Source: Halopolyspora algeriensis (GTDB taxonomy: Bacteria; Actinomycetota; Actinomycetes; Mycobacteriales; Pseudonocardiaceae). From it: 64,000 bases of DNA. The translations under genes were made by a program, and so were the position numbers. This document shows, piece after piece, positions 16,035-26,109 of this stretch (position 1 is its first letter; each line of letters begins with the position of its first letter). The DNA is taken from NCBI RefSeq assembly GCF_003337235.1, contig NZ_QPJC01000015.1, positions 1 to 64,000 of the forward strand. The letters run 5' to 3'. Below the pieces are notes generated by a model, which was given only the letters and a program-made list of their open reading frames with translations, was not told where the DNA came from and did not search any database.

Positions 16035-16751
16035 TCACTCGAGCTGTCGAGGGTGGAGGTCACGGTCCTCGCCGCCGTAGCGGGTGGACAGCAGTCCGCG
16101 GCACCAGCCGGCGTTGGCTTCGATACTGACGCGGGTGGTGCGGGCGAAGCGCAACCGCACCGGCAGCGTGTCCACCTCGACGGGCTCGCCCCTGTCATCG
16201 AGGAGAAGAGGAGCGTCGTCCTGGCTCGGCAGACCGAGCTGCTCTCGACGTCGGCGAAGCTTCGCCAACTCCCGGCTGTCCTCGAGATCCCGCAGGCGCA
16301 CGCGCACCAGCTCCTCTTGTGTACAGCCGGAACGCAGCAAGCGACTCGCCAGTTTTTCCTGGTAGGCGATGTGGGCTTTGCGCAGGAAAGTACGACGCAG
16401 CTCGTCGAGTTCCCCGGTGGCCAGCCCCGGGAAGGAGGCGTCGAACCCGTCGCCGGCGGCCACTCCGGCATTGATCTCGTCGGCGGCGAAGTGGTCGAGC
16501 AAGCGCACCCGCACGCGGGTGATTCCGGGCAACCCGGTCAGCACATCGTGAGCGTCGGCGACCATGAGGTAGGCGAAGTTCGGGGCGCAGAAGTAGGTCG
16601 GCAGCCTCAGGTCCACGAACACCTCGTGATCGCGGACCTCCAGGGACGCCACGAAGTCCAAGTCGGTGATGGGCTCGTCGAGTTCCGGATCGAGCACGGT
16701 GCCCAGAGCCCGCCACACGGCGGACTCCGGGCCCACGGCAGTCGTGGTCAC
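16035..16751 (-). CDS. MIP18/DUF59-family iron-sulfur assembly-like protein with C-terminal extension
   Basis: A 238-residue protein. Residues 10-90 are a DUF59/MIP18 domain: VWRALGTVLDPELDEPITDLDF, then VDLRLPTYFCAPNFAYLM with the conserved Cys, and ITRVRVRLL. MIP18-family proteins help load Fe or Fe-S clusters. Genes of this kind recur beside propane monooxygenase genes, where help in diiron or ferredoxin assembly is plausible but unproven. The remaining ~140 residues are a charged helical extension (LRDLEDSRELAKLRRRREQL) not found in minimal members. ATG overlaps the amidohydrolase stop by four bases (ATGA), so translation is coupled. It is the last gene of the operon. Confidence 0.75.
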   Translation of the reverse strand: MTTTAVGPESAVWRALGTVLDPELDEPITDLDFVASLEVRDHEVFVDLRLPTYFCAPNFAYLMVADAHDVLTGLPGITRVRVRLLDHFAADEINAGVAAGDGFDASFPGLATGELDELRRTFLRKAHIAYQEKLASRLLRSGCTQEELVRVRLRDLEDSRELAKLRRRREQLGLPSQDDAPLLLDDRGEPVEVDTLPVRLRFARTTRVSIEANAGWCRGLLSTRYGGEDRDLHPRQLE

Positions 16752-17791
16752 GATGTCAACACCTCCTCATTGGTTTCCGAGCCGACCGCCGCGTGCACGG
16801 CGGGTTCGGACACGCGCGCCTCGGACGGCACCGGGATGTCGTAGAGCCGGGCGGCGTTGAGGCCGAGGATCTTGCGCTTGATGTCGGCAGTGAGCACCCC
16901 GTACTCGGACTGCAGGTCCGGCGGAATCTGGAAATCGACGAACTTCTCCACCAGCCACTTCGGCGTCCAGATGGCGTAGTCACTGGCGAAGGTGATGCGG
17001 TTTTCGTCGAGCCAGTACAGCAGCTCGCCGATGATTTGGGCGAAGTAGCGCGGCCGGCTGTGGATGAACGGCATCGCCACCGCCAGGCCGCCGTAGACGT
17101 TGGGTTCCTGGGTGGCGATCCAGCAGAAGTCCTCCAGCCGCGGCAACCCGACGTGTTCGATGATGAAGTTCAGGTCCGGGAATGCGGTGGCCGCCTCATC
17201 GACATCGGCGACGTCGAAGGAATCCCGGTTCAGCGGGTAAATCGTCGGGCCCTTGTGCACATGGATGTTGCGGATTCCCAGTTCCCGGCACTTCTCCAGG
17301 TAGCGGTAGGACCACGGATCCGACAGCTTCCAACCCTTCGACTCGCCCTTCCACTCGGCGGTGTAGAGCTTGACGCCCCGCGGTTGCCAGCGTTCGACCA
17401 GCTGCTCCAGTGCGGCCAGTCCGGCTTCGCCGTCACGGGGGTCCCAGGCGCCGTTGACGAGGAACTTGTCCGGGTGCTTCTCGGCCAGCGCCCCGTCCTG
17501 CTCGGTGGTGTTGAACCCGTTGACGAAGAAGTCCGTCAAGTAGGTCGGCTGGAAGATCGCCGTGTCCACGTAGCCGACCTCGAACAGGTCGTGCATCAGG
17601 TCGGCTTCGGTCTGCTTCTGGAAGTGCTCCAGCGACCACAGCTCCGTTTCCGGACTCAGGTTGCGGTGGTAGTCGTAGAAGCAGTTGAGAAAGCCCTCGC
17701 CGTAGCGGTTGGCCTGATTCGCCGGAGTGCCGTCCCAGAAGTGGATGTGGCTGTCGACGATGAAGTACTGCTCGCCGTCCTTGGTGTACAT
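16748..17791 (-). CDS. Amidohydrolase-2 family metal-dependent hydrolase of the propane monooxygenase operon
   Basis: A 347-residue TIM-barrel amidohydrolase. The metal motif is IVDSHIHFWDGTP (HxH at about residues 15-17). Further ligand candidates are the His in IRNIHVHKGP, the His in FIIEHVGLPR, and the Asp in ITFASDYAIW. The same gene type accompanies mycobacterial and rhodococcal propane monooxygenases, next to the alcohol dehydrogenase. Its substrate is not established; decarboxylation or hydrolysis of an oxidised intermediate is possible. It lies 42 bases after the alcohol dehydrogenase and overlaps the next gene by four bases. ATG 17791 has GGCAGGAC upstream. Confidence 0.83.
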   Translation of the reverse strand: MYTKDGEQYFIVDSHIHFWDGTPANQANRYGEGFLNCFYDYHRNLSPETELWSLEHFQKQTEADLMHDLFEVGYVDTAIFQPTYLTDFFVNGFNTTEQDGALAEKHPDKFLVNGAWDPRDGEAGLAALEQLVERWQPRGVKLYTAEWKGESKGWKLSDPWSYRYLEKCRELGIRNIHVHKGPTIYPLNRDSFDVADVDEAATAFPDLNFIIEHVGLPRLEDFCWIATQEPNVYGGLAVAMPFIHSRPRYFAQIIGELLYWLDENRITFASDYAIWTPKWLVEKFVDFQIPPDLQSEYGVLTADIKRKILGLNAARLYDIPVPSEARVSEPAVHAAVGSETNEEVLTS

Positions 17792-17833
17792 GTTGCTGTC
17801 CTGCCTTTCGGCGATGGGTGGGGCTCGGTGTGG

Positions 17834-18862
17834 TCAGAGAACGAGAATGGCCCGGCCCCCGGGAAGGCGGCCGTGATCGAGATCGTCGAGCGCGTCGAGG
17901 GCGGCATCCAGCGGGTAGGTGCGGGTGCGCAAGGACACCTTGCCCTGGGCGGTCAGCGTCATGAGCTCGTCGAGATCGTTGTAGGAGCCCACCAGGTTGC
18001 CGATCACGTTGATCTCGCGGGAGATGATGTCGATGGTGGGCACATTGACCGCGCCGCCGTAGCCGATGACGAAATACGAGCCCGCATCGCGCGTCATCGC
18101 CACGCCCTCGGCTTCGGTGCCGGACTCGCCGACGAAGTCCAGCACCACGTGCGCACCCGCGCCGCCGGTGATCTCGCGCACCGCGTCGACCTGCGCACCG
18201 TCGGCGGTCACCGTGTGGTGCGCACCGAGTTCGGTGGCCAGCCGCAACGCTTCCGGCGAGCGATCCACCACCGTGACCTCGGCCGGTGTCAACGCCAGCA
18301 ACGACTGCAGCCCGATATGACCGAGCCCGCCGGCGCCGATCATCACCACCTGCGTGCCCGGATACAACAGCGGCACCGCCTTGCGCACCGCGTGATACGC
18401 CGTCAGCCCCGCATCGGCCAGCGCGGCCACATCGGCCGGCGCCAACCCCGCGTCGAGCTTGACCACCGACCGCGCATTGGTCAACAACAGCTCCGCCATC
18501 CCACCATCGCTGTCGATGCCGGGAAACAGCGAATTCTCGCAGTGCACGTCGTCGCCGGACCGGCACGCGCGGCACAACCCGCAGGTCACCAGCGGATGCA
18601 GGATGACCTTGTCACCGGGCCGCACGTTGCTGACCGCCGCGCCGACCTCGCGGACCGTGCCCGCGTTCTCGTGACCGATGATGTAGGGGAGGGACACCCC
18701 GCTCTTGTCGGCCCACTGGCCCTCGATGATGTGCAGATCCGTGCGGCACACACCCGCCGCATTGACCTCGACCAGCACATCCAGCGGGTTTTTGACCACC
18801 GGGTCCGGAACGGACTCGAGGTGTGCCCGCTCGCCGTAGGCGTGCACTCGTACCGCTTTCAC
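17834..18862 (-). CDS. Zinc-dependent NAD(P) alcohol dehydrogenase of the propane monooxygenase operon
   Basis: A 342-residue medium-chain alcohol dehydrogenase. Catalytic zinc ligands are visible in AAGVCRTDLH and GHENAGTV. The structural zinc loop is CGLCRACRSGDDVHC, and the NAD-binding turn is GAGGLGHIGLQ, followed by an acid-ended strand (VVDRS). Enzymes at this position oxidise 2-propanol or 1-propanol made by the monooxygenase. The start is GTG 18862 with AAGGAG five bases upstream. A 239-base gap with two adjacent hairpins separates it from the chaperonin gene, so expression may be adjusted there; the amidohydrolase follows closely. Confidence 0.88.
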   Translation of the reverse strand: MKAVRVHAYGERAHLESVPDPVVKNPLDVLVEVNAAGVCRTDLHIIEGQWADKSGVSLPYIIGHENAGTVREVGAAVSNVRPGDKVILHPLVTCGLCRACRSGDDVHCENSLFPGIDSDGGMAELLLTNARSVVKLDAGLAPADVAALADAGLTAYHAVRKAVPLLYPGTQVVMIGAGGLGHIGLQSLLALTPAEVTVVDRSPEALRLATELGAHHTVTADGAQVDAVREITGGAGAHVVLDFVGESGTEAEGVAMTRDAGSYFVIGYGGAVNVPTIDIISREINVIGNLVGSYNDLDELMTLTAQGKVSLRTRTYPLDAALDALDDLDHGRLPGGRAILVL

Positions 18863-18948
18863 ATTGACTCCTTGCTCGATGGGACTGTCGTGTCCGATTC
18901 ACCGCAGTCGCGGCTGCGCCGTTCCTGCCCGCGCTGCCATCGTGGGGA

Positions 18949-19026
18949 GCGTGTGAGTGCCGGACGCCGCGGTCACACGCGCTCGTGGGGTCCCGACCGC
19001 CGCGACTCGCCCGAGACCCCACGAGC
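18949..19026. other. Two adjacent inverted repeats inside the prm operon
   Basis: One stem pairs 18981-18992 with 19015-19026 (perfect 12-base arms, GCTCGTGGGGTC). Directly abutting it, 18949-18956 pairs with 18973-18980 (perfect 8-base arms, GCGTGTGA). They lie between the chaperonin stop and the dehydrogenase start. Neither is followed by a U-tract on the minus strand. Partial termination, RNA processing or stabilisation of the upstream mRNA are all possible. Confidence 0.6.
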
Positions 19027-19101
19027 TTTCCCACCGGCCCGCAGGCCGGCAGCTCACGGACCTCAGCACCAGACTCACACGATTGCCCGTTGAACACCGG
19101 G

Positions 19102-20820
<1,719 letters not shown>

Positions 20821-21345
20821 TCAAGCGGCCTCGAGTGGGTTCGTCTCCGGCCGGATCCGCGCTCGGATGATCACTCGGACTTTGTCGGGTCGGTCCTCGG
20901 TAGCCCGGAATTGTGCACAAAACTGCTGCCGAAGGCCGTCGATCATCCACCCGTCCCGGCGTGGTTCCGTCAACGCACTTTCGACACAGGTGGAATGTTG
21001 AGAAAGCAGCTCCGGACCCAGGGGGTATTCGAAAGACGTTTTCCTCGCGTGGTTCGGGTCCGCTGCCGACCACGCCGGCCAGCTCGGCTTCGCATACAGT
21101 TCGACCGTGCTCAACGACGGTACGTTGCGGATCGACTTCTCGAGCTCGGCAAGCAGTTCACCGCCGCCGGGAACCCAGCACAGAGCGGTGGGCACACGCA
21201 GCAGTACCCGCATCACCGCGCCGTTGGTCGACACCGCGGTGACGAGTCCCAACTCGGTCAGGGTATGTTCCTCACCCGGTGGGCGGATCCCGTCGAGTAC
21301 CTCCCAGACCTCGTCCAGGAGAGGGGTATGGACCCGGGTTTCCAT
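20821..21345 (-). CDS. MIP18/DUF59-like protein of the propane monooxygenase operon
   Basis: A 174-residue protein. Its first ~85 residues align by eye with the DUF59 domain of the operon's last gene: LLDEVWEVLDGIRPPGEEHTL, then VLRVPTALCWVPGGGELL with the Cys kept, and VPSLSTVELYA. The rest is an unrelated tail (WMIDGLRQQFCAQF). The usual acidic E/D-L-D-x-x motif is altered, so the domain is divergent. Its position right after prmD suggests a role in maturation of the hydroxylase or the reductase; this is inference. ATG 21345 follows a GAGAGGAG about 13 bases away. Confidence 0.6.
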   Translation of the reverse strand: METRVHTPLLDEVWEVLDGIRPPGEEHTLTELGLVTAVSTNGAVMRVLLRVPTALCWVPGGGELLAELEKSIRNVPSLSTVELYAKPSWPAWSAADPNHARKTSFEYPLGPELLSQHSTCVESALTEPRRDGWMIDGLRQQFCAQFRATEDRPDKVRVIIRARIRPETNPLEAA

Positions 21346-21538
21346 TCTGCACAGCGCTCCTCTCGTGAAACGGCGACCACCTCGTCCGGGTGCTTGTGTT
21401 CTTCCGAAGCCGAGTGATCCGCCGAGCAGCGCACCTCACAACATCGGCACCGGTGAATCCGGCTGTGTTCCGACGCCGGGGCGCGGGACAGCGAACAGAC
21501 CCGCGCCCCGACGTCCACCCCCAGCCGAATGGTCCGCT

Positions 21539-21889
21539 CTATCTGATCGGCTTCAGATCGAAGTCGATGTATTCCGCAGCATCCTCGGGTCTGGCGAACA
21601 GCACGGTCTTGTCATCCAGATGCACCATACGTCCGTAGTGCGTGGACATGATCTCCTCGAAATCGGACTGATCGAAATCGAATCCGAGCTCTTCGGTGAT
21701 CTCCGCGAAATCGAAGACGAGCTTCCCGCGGCCGTCGACCCGAATCATGGACGGGAGGTGATCCACCTCCACACCGTCCTTGGCGGCCATGATCTCGGCG
21801 ACGACGTGCCCGTTCTGATTGTTCATCAAAGTCACACCGCACAGCTCCGATGCGGTCTCGTTGGCCGTAAAATTCTCTCTCGTGCTCAC
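21539..21889 (-). CDS. prmD: Propane monooxygenase coupling (effector) protein
   Basis: A 116-residue MmoB/DmpM-family effector, which binds the hydroxylase and tunes oxygen activation without a cofactor. Features are the N-terminal [18 protein letters not shown], the middle [18 protein letters not shown], and [19 protein letters not shown] near the end. The start is GTG 21889, overlapping the prmC stop by four bases (GTGA) with GGAG upstream. This adds a 21-residue N-terminal segment ahead of the MNNQ methionine. The overlap indicates coupled synthesis with the small hydroxylase subunit. Confidence 0.9.
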   Translation of the reverse strand: MSTRENFTANETASELCGVTLMNNQNGHVVAEIMAAKDGVEVDHLPSMIRVDGRGKLVFDFAEITEELGFDFDQSDFEEIMSTHYGRMVHLDDKTVLFARPEDAAEYIDFDLKPIR

Positions 21890-22992
21890 TTCGCCATCTC
21901 CTTCGGCTCCTCGAGGTCGAACTCGGCCAGCACGCTCCGGAACCCGTCCACAGCGGCACTCCACGAGTCGTTGAACATGACCACTTTTTCCTGCGGTTGT
22001 GACCAGATCGGCTGCAGCTCGTGCGCGGCCCTGCTGCATCGCGGTGCCCACTTGTTCACCCACTCCTGCAGCAATCGCTTGTTCGCGGTGGAGTGCTCCA
22101 GATCACCGGTGAGCATGGTGAACAGTTCGCGCGTGTACCTCAGGTCGCGCTCGTAATCGTTCTCGCCGGTCCCGATCAACGTGGGAGTCACGTAGTCCCC
22201 GTTCCGGGCGGCGATCTGCATCACCAGGTAGCTGCGGAACAGCACGCCCACCAGCGACTCGAAGACGATGTTGGTGGCGAACAGTGCCTCCGCCCAGTCC
22301 TCGACCGCCGTCAGGTTCTCGACGACCTCGCGAACGGGCTGCCACACCGGGTCGGAGTGCCAGACATCGCGGTGCATGCTGCCGTCGAAGTTCTCGATCG
22401 ACTCGCCGAGGTCCAGGTTGTACAGGGCGAGGTCCTGCGCGAACCGCATCTTGTGCGCACTGTTCACGGCGATCGCAGTATTGATCATGTTCGTGGGGCC
22501 GGAGCGCTGAGCGGCGACGAACACATGCATGCCCAGCCCGTTCTCCGCATGCATCCAGGCGCCGACATGTCTTTCCACGAACTGGGTCCACCCGCGCGAC
22601 CAGCCACTGTAGGCACCGGCCTTCTTCGCGTTCTCCAGGTTCTGCTGGATCTGCCGTACCACATTGGAATTGTTGTGGTAGATCGTCTTTTCCCATTCCT
22701 CGTTGGGATCCCGGAACCGGTGCCAGTCGGTCGATTTCAGGCCCGTCCAGTCCACCGGATAACCGCCGGGTCCGTTCTGGAACGCATAGATCCACCCCTG
22801 ACTGAGGTAGCGGTCCGTGTCCGGCTGGACATCAACGGTGACATCCTCGTAGATCGTGGCCCGCTTCTTCTTCGGGCTGAAATAGTTGAAACTTCGGCTC
22901 TCGGAGCTCGGGAAGGTCACCGCACCGGCTTCGGCGTCGGTGAATTCCGGTTTCGGGAAGCTCCGTTGCTTACTCGTGTCCTGCGTGACCAT
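21886..22992 (-). CDS. prmC: Propane monooxygenase hydroxylase, small (beta) subunit
   Basis: A 368-residue beta subunit of a soluble diiron monooxygenase. It has the R2-like fold without the metal ligands. Typical stretches are [20 protein letters not shown], the [21 protein letters not shown] helix, and [19 protein letters not shown]. It forms the (alpha-beta-gamma)2 or (alpha-beta)2 hydroxylase core with PrmA. ATG 22992 is supported by GAGGAA eight bases upstream. It lies 92 bases after the reductase gene and overlaps prmD. The order A-B-C-D is that of Gordonia prmABCD and Mycobacterium mimABCD. Confidence 0.92.
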   Translation of the reverse strand: MVTQDTSKQRSFPKPEFTDAEAGAVTFPSSESRSFNYFSPKKKRATIYEDVTVDVQPDTDRYLSQGWIYAFQNGPGGYPVDWTGLKSTDWHRFRDPNEEWEKTIYHNNSNVVRQIQQNLENAKKAGAYSGWSRGWTQFVERHVGAWMHAENGLGMHVFVAAQRSGPTNMINTAIAVNSAHKMRFAQDLALYNLDLGESIENFDGSMHRDVWHSDPVWQPVREVVENLTAVEDWAEALFATNIVFESLVGVLFRSYLVMQIAARNGDYVTPTLIGTGENDYERDLRYTRELFTMLTGDLEHSTANKRLLQEWVNKWAPRCSRAAHELQPIWSQPQEKVVMFNDSWSAAVDGFRSVLAEFDLEEPKEMAK

Positions 22993-23084
22993 AGAAATCG
23001 TTCCTCGCCATCCTGGGGACAACGGCATTGCTTCGGACGGGTGCTCGGACCGCCGGTGCCGGCCCGTTGCGACCATTTCCGGTC

Positions 23085-24140
23085 TCAGTCCGCTTGGGCG
23101 GAGACCGTGAACTTGTCGTAGAAGATCTGTTCCTGCGGGACCGAACGGGCCACCAGCATCTCCAATCCGGCATCGATCATCGGAGGGGGACCGCACATGT
23201 AGACATCGGCTTCGGACAACTTCGACTCACGATCGTCCACGATGTCGGTCACCATACCGATGGCTCCGTCGAATCCGATTTCCTTCCAGTTCGCCTCGTC
23301 ACTGTCGGACAGGCAGGGTACGAACCGGAAATTCGGGATCCGCACGCCGATATCTCTGATCTCGTCGAGCAGAAACAGGTCATCCGGCGTGCGGGCTCCG
23401 TAGTAGAAGACCACTTCCCGATCGAAATCCCCCTTCGCAGCGATCTGCCGCAGCACCGACAGGATGGGAGCCATCCCCGCACCGCCGCCGATGAACACCA
23501 CCCTGCGGTCGGAGCCGGCCCGCAGGGTGAAGGTTCCGTACGGCCCGGTCGTGGTGAGTGCGTCACCCACCGACAGCCCTTCCTCCAGCAGGCCGGAGAA
23601 CTTGCCTCCCGGGTAGCGCTTGATGAGGAACTCCAGCTTCCCGTCCTGGCCCTGCGGCAGGTTCGCCATGGAAAACGACCGGTGTTCGTCACTGCCCGGT
23701 ATGGTGATGTCGAGATATTGACCGGGGTGGAACCTGAACGCATCGGGCCCCTCGACGACCAACCGCAGCAGCGTGATGTCGTGGGTGAGCTGTTCCATGG
23801 CCTCGACTCGCGTCGGTACCGTGACCACCGGCAGCCCGGCCCGGATCATGTCCTCGTCGTAGTTGATCAGCTCGATGTCCAGATCGCTGTAGGCGTGTGC
23901 CCGGCACAGCAGGACATACCCCTCGTCGCTTTCGTAGTCGGCGAGCGCGAAGGTCGAGTAACGATCCATCTGCAGGTCGCCGTCGAGCAAAAACGACTTG
24001 CAGGACGAGCACTGCCCTTCCTTGCAGCCGTGCAGGGGCATCACGCCCTGCCGGAACGCGGCATCGAGCACGGTCTCGTCCTCGTTCGCCTCGATCTCGA
24101 TGTCGACCGGGTCGAAACGAACGCGGTGAGTCTGGCTCAT
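23085..24140 (-). CDS. prmB: Propane monooxygenase NADH reductase
   Basis: A 351-residue three-domain reductase that passes electrons from NADH through FAD and a [2Fe-2S] centre to the hydroxylase. The N-terminal ferredoxin domain has CKEGQCSSCK (about residues 39-48) and a fourth Cys in VLLCRA. The flavin domain shows HRSFSMAN (R-x-F/Y-S) and the NAD domain GGGAGMAPILSVLR. The C-terminus MCGPPPMIDA...FYDKF is typical. The start ATG 24140 follows AAGGAAG with eight bases spacing. It sits between prmA and prmC. Confidence 0.93.
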   Translation of the reverse strand: MSQTHRVRFDPVDIEIEANEDETVLDAAFRQGVMPLHGCKEGQCSSCKSFLLDGDLQMDRYSTFALADYESDEGYVLLCRAHAYSDLDIELINYDEDMIRAGLPVVTVPTRVEAMEQLTHDITLLRLVVEGPDAFRFHPGQYLDITIPGSDEHRSFSMANLPQGQDGKLEFLIKRYPGGKFSGLLEEGLSVGDALTTTGPYGTFTLRAGSDRRVVFIGGGAGMAPILSVLRQIAAKGDFDREVVFYYGARTPDDLFLLDEIRDIGVRIPNFRFVPCLSDSDEANWKEIGFDGAIGMVTDIVDDRESKLSEADVYMCGPPPMIDAGLEMLVARSVPQEQIFYDKFTVSAQAD

Positions 24141-24280
24141 GATCTCACTTCCTTTCGGCGCACGGTGCGCGTCGACCTCGGTCGGCCGGGGTGGTATCGG
24201 GTGGCGGCGCCCGGTCCCGTGCGGGCACCGCCACCCGAGTCACCGACCGCACAGCGGTGTCGACCGCGCTCGCCCGCCGA

Positions 24281-25915
24281 TCACGGGGTCACGTTCGGGT
24301 TCGCCCGGTAGGCCGCGATGTGTTGCTCGCGCTCCTCGTCGGACATCTCGTTGAGCGTGATGTTCGGGCTGGCGAAGGGAATGCCCCGGATGTCGTCCAA
24401 GGTCCACAGCTTTTTCTCGTCGTCGAGATCGAGATGCGGCTGCGGGATCAAGGTCTTGCCGTCGTCTCGGACATACTGAAGATCCTGGAGCACGTCGGCG
24501 AGATCCCAGTTGTGATAGAGCGTCTCCCACTCCCGAGTGCCGGTCAGCCGGCCCATGTTCGGTGTCTCACGACCCTCGTAAGTGGGACGGAAGGCGACCG
24601 CATCCGTCCAGTAACAGGTCTCCGAGCAGTACGTCTTCCATCGACCGTCCACCTTCTCCACGACCATGTCCTCGCGGATCAGGCACGGCACCATGCACGA
24701 CCAGCACCGGTGCGGGTACTCGTAGCCCACGTCCTCGAACGCGATGGGTTTGTTCCTCCCCGGATAGCGCAGCCGGTTGTAGGCCTCCCACCACCTGCCG
24801 AACTGGTTGTACCAGCCGGGGTACTTCTCCTCGAACCACTCGAAATCCTCATCGGTCATCGGGTCGATGCGCCAGAAGTTCACCGGCCATCCGGTGGCGA
24901 AGAACTGCGCCACCCGGTGCACGTAGAACTTGTTGACGATCCGGTTCCACGACTCCTCGACGAGGTCGTGCGGGATCTCCAGGCCGTACTTCTCCAGCGG
25001 GAGGAGGTAGCTGCGGTAGTAATCGTCGTAGATCCACCGCCGCCACATCTCGGCGTAGCTGTCACGGTCCTTGCGGCGGTCCTTCGTGCCGTACTCGATG
25101 AAAGTCCCGATCGCCGCGTCGACCACGCAATGGTTGTTCCACCAGGCATGCCGCAGGTCGCGTTCGAGCAGCTTGCGGTTGTCCTCGTCGGCCAGAGCCA
25201 TCAGCAGGATCGAATACCCGTTGCTGATGTGCCGCGACTCGTCGGACTGCACCGAGTGGAACACCGTCGGCAACAGGTAGTCCCCGTTGGCCGCGGCCTC
25301 TCCCGGCATGGCCACGAACAGGGTGTTCGTGAACGCCGTCTCGGCGACCACCGTCAGGTAGACGTTCGCCGCGGTGACCGCATCGCCGGTGATGAAGCTC
25401 TCTCCGAACTGACGACCGATCGTGCCCGAGTAGCTGTTCGCCCATGCCTGCTCGGTCATGTCGAACCCGGCCGGGTCGATGTAGTGGTTCATGTACAGGC
25501 GCTTGAGGTTCATCTGGATCGTCGAGTGGCGAACCTCGTCGATCATCTGCACCGCGAGCCCGTTGTGGATCTCCGGATTCGGTACCGCGTCGATGGCCAT
25601 CGGCATCGCCCGCGCCGCCGAGATCTCCGGGAACGGGATGATCGACAGGAACAGCTTCTGCCACTCCATCCAGCGTTCCTGCACCTGCCGGAACATGTTG
25701 CCGCGGATCGCGCCGTCCATCGCGCCGTAGACGCGATCGTCCTTCTCCTCCTCCATCGGGAAGTAGGAGCGCATGATCTGCTTGAGCGGATCCTTCTTCG
25801 GCGACTTCTCGAACTTGTAGTCGGTACCGAACCGCTGCGCCGGCGTGGCGAACGACGGCTCCCACGACAGCTCCGTGATCTTCTGGTGAGCTTTGCTCAG
25901 ACTCTGTCGGCTCAC
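24281..25915 (-). CDS. prmA: Propane monooxygenase hydroxylase, large (alpha) subunit
   Basis: A 544-residue catalytic subunit of a soluble diiron monooxygenase that inserts oxygen into propane, and in relatives into acetone or phenol. The diiron ligands are readable: Glu97 ([10 protein letters not shown]), DEVRH (Glu127, His130), Glu192 (VVAETAF), and DESRH (Glu226, His229). The length and the C-terminal [12 protein letters not shown]...TYCSETCYW cysteines match PrmA/MimA rather than methane monooxygenase. The start is GTG 25915, fixed by AGGAGG seven bases upstream. It is the first gene of a nine-gene operon and is divergent from its regulator. Confidence 0.95.
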   Translation of the reverse strand: MSRQSLSKAHQKITELSWEPSFATPAQRFGTDYKFEKSPKKDPLKQIMRSYFPMEEEKDDRVYGAMDGAIRGNMFRQVQERWMEWQKLFLSIIPFPEISAARAMPMAIDAVPNPEIHNGLAVQMIDEVRHSTIQMNLKRLYMNHYIDPAGFDMTEQAWANSYSGTIGRQFGESFITGDAVTAANVYLTVVAETAFTNTLFVAMPGEAAANGDYLLPTVFHSVQSDESRHISNGYSILLMALADEDNRKLLERDLRHAWWNNHCVVDAAIGTFIEYGTKDRRKDRDSYAEMWRRWIYDDYYRSYLLPLEKYGLEIPHDLVEESWNRIVNKFYVHRVAQFFATGWPVNFWRIDPMTDEDFEWFEEKYPGWYNQFGRWWEAYNRLRYPGRNKPIAFEDVGYEYPHRCWSCMVPCLIREDMVVEKVDGRWKTYCSETCYWTDAVAFRPTYEGRETPNMGRLTGTREWETLYHNWDLADVLQDLQYVRDDGKTLIPQPHLDLDDEKKLWTLDDIRGIPFASPNITLNEMSDEEREQHIAAYRANPNVTP

Positions 25916-26109
25916 GCTGGTGCCTCCTGCATGTGACGTGATCCCGGCAAGGTCGTCGCGGTTCCGGGATGACTCGAATCACACACCACGGATTCGCCGG
26001 TGTTCATCTCAATATGAGACACTCCTGCCGGTACTTGCGTGCTGTGTCATGGTGAAGACCAGGCGGACGACGAGCTCGAACCGAGCAGCCGTCCCGAGGA
26101 GGCTTCACG
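25916..26109. promoter_or_regulatory. Divergent promoter region of prmA and its activator
   Basis: The 194 bases hold a perfect 13-base palindrome TCTCA-ATA-TGAGA at 26007-26019. GAGACAC at 26016-26022 faces a distant GTGTC at 26044-26048. AcoR/MimR-type activators bind such inverted repeats upstream of their targets. I see no -24/-12 (GGCAC-N5-TTGC) promoter on the prmA side, in keeping with a regulator that lacks the sigma-54 contact loop. Confidence 0.5.

Noticed and set aside
16035..16751. Reading the MIP18-like protein as a PaaD-type phenylacetate epoxidase subunit
   Set aside because: The domain is shared with PaaD, but no paa genes are present, and the gene overlaps the prm-operon amidohydrolase.
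16793..19093. A long open frame on the plus strand opposite the amidohydrolase and alcohol dehydrogenase
   Set aside because: High GC opens antisense frames. The translation is Val/Gly/Arg/His-rich with no family signature, while the minus-strand genes have clear motifs and ribosome sites.
25916..26109. A sigma-54 promoter for prmA
   Set aside because: No GGCAC-N5-TTGC pattern is found in the region on the prmA strand, and the activator lacks the GAFTGA loop.
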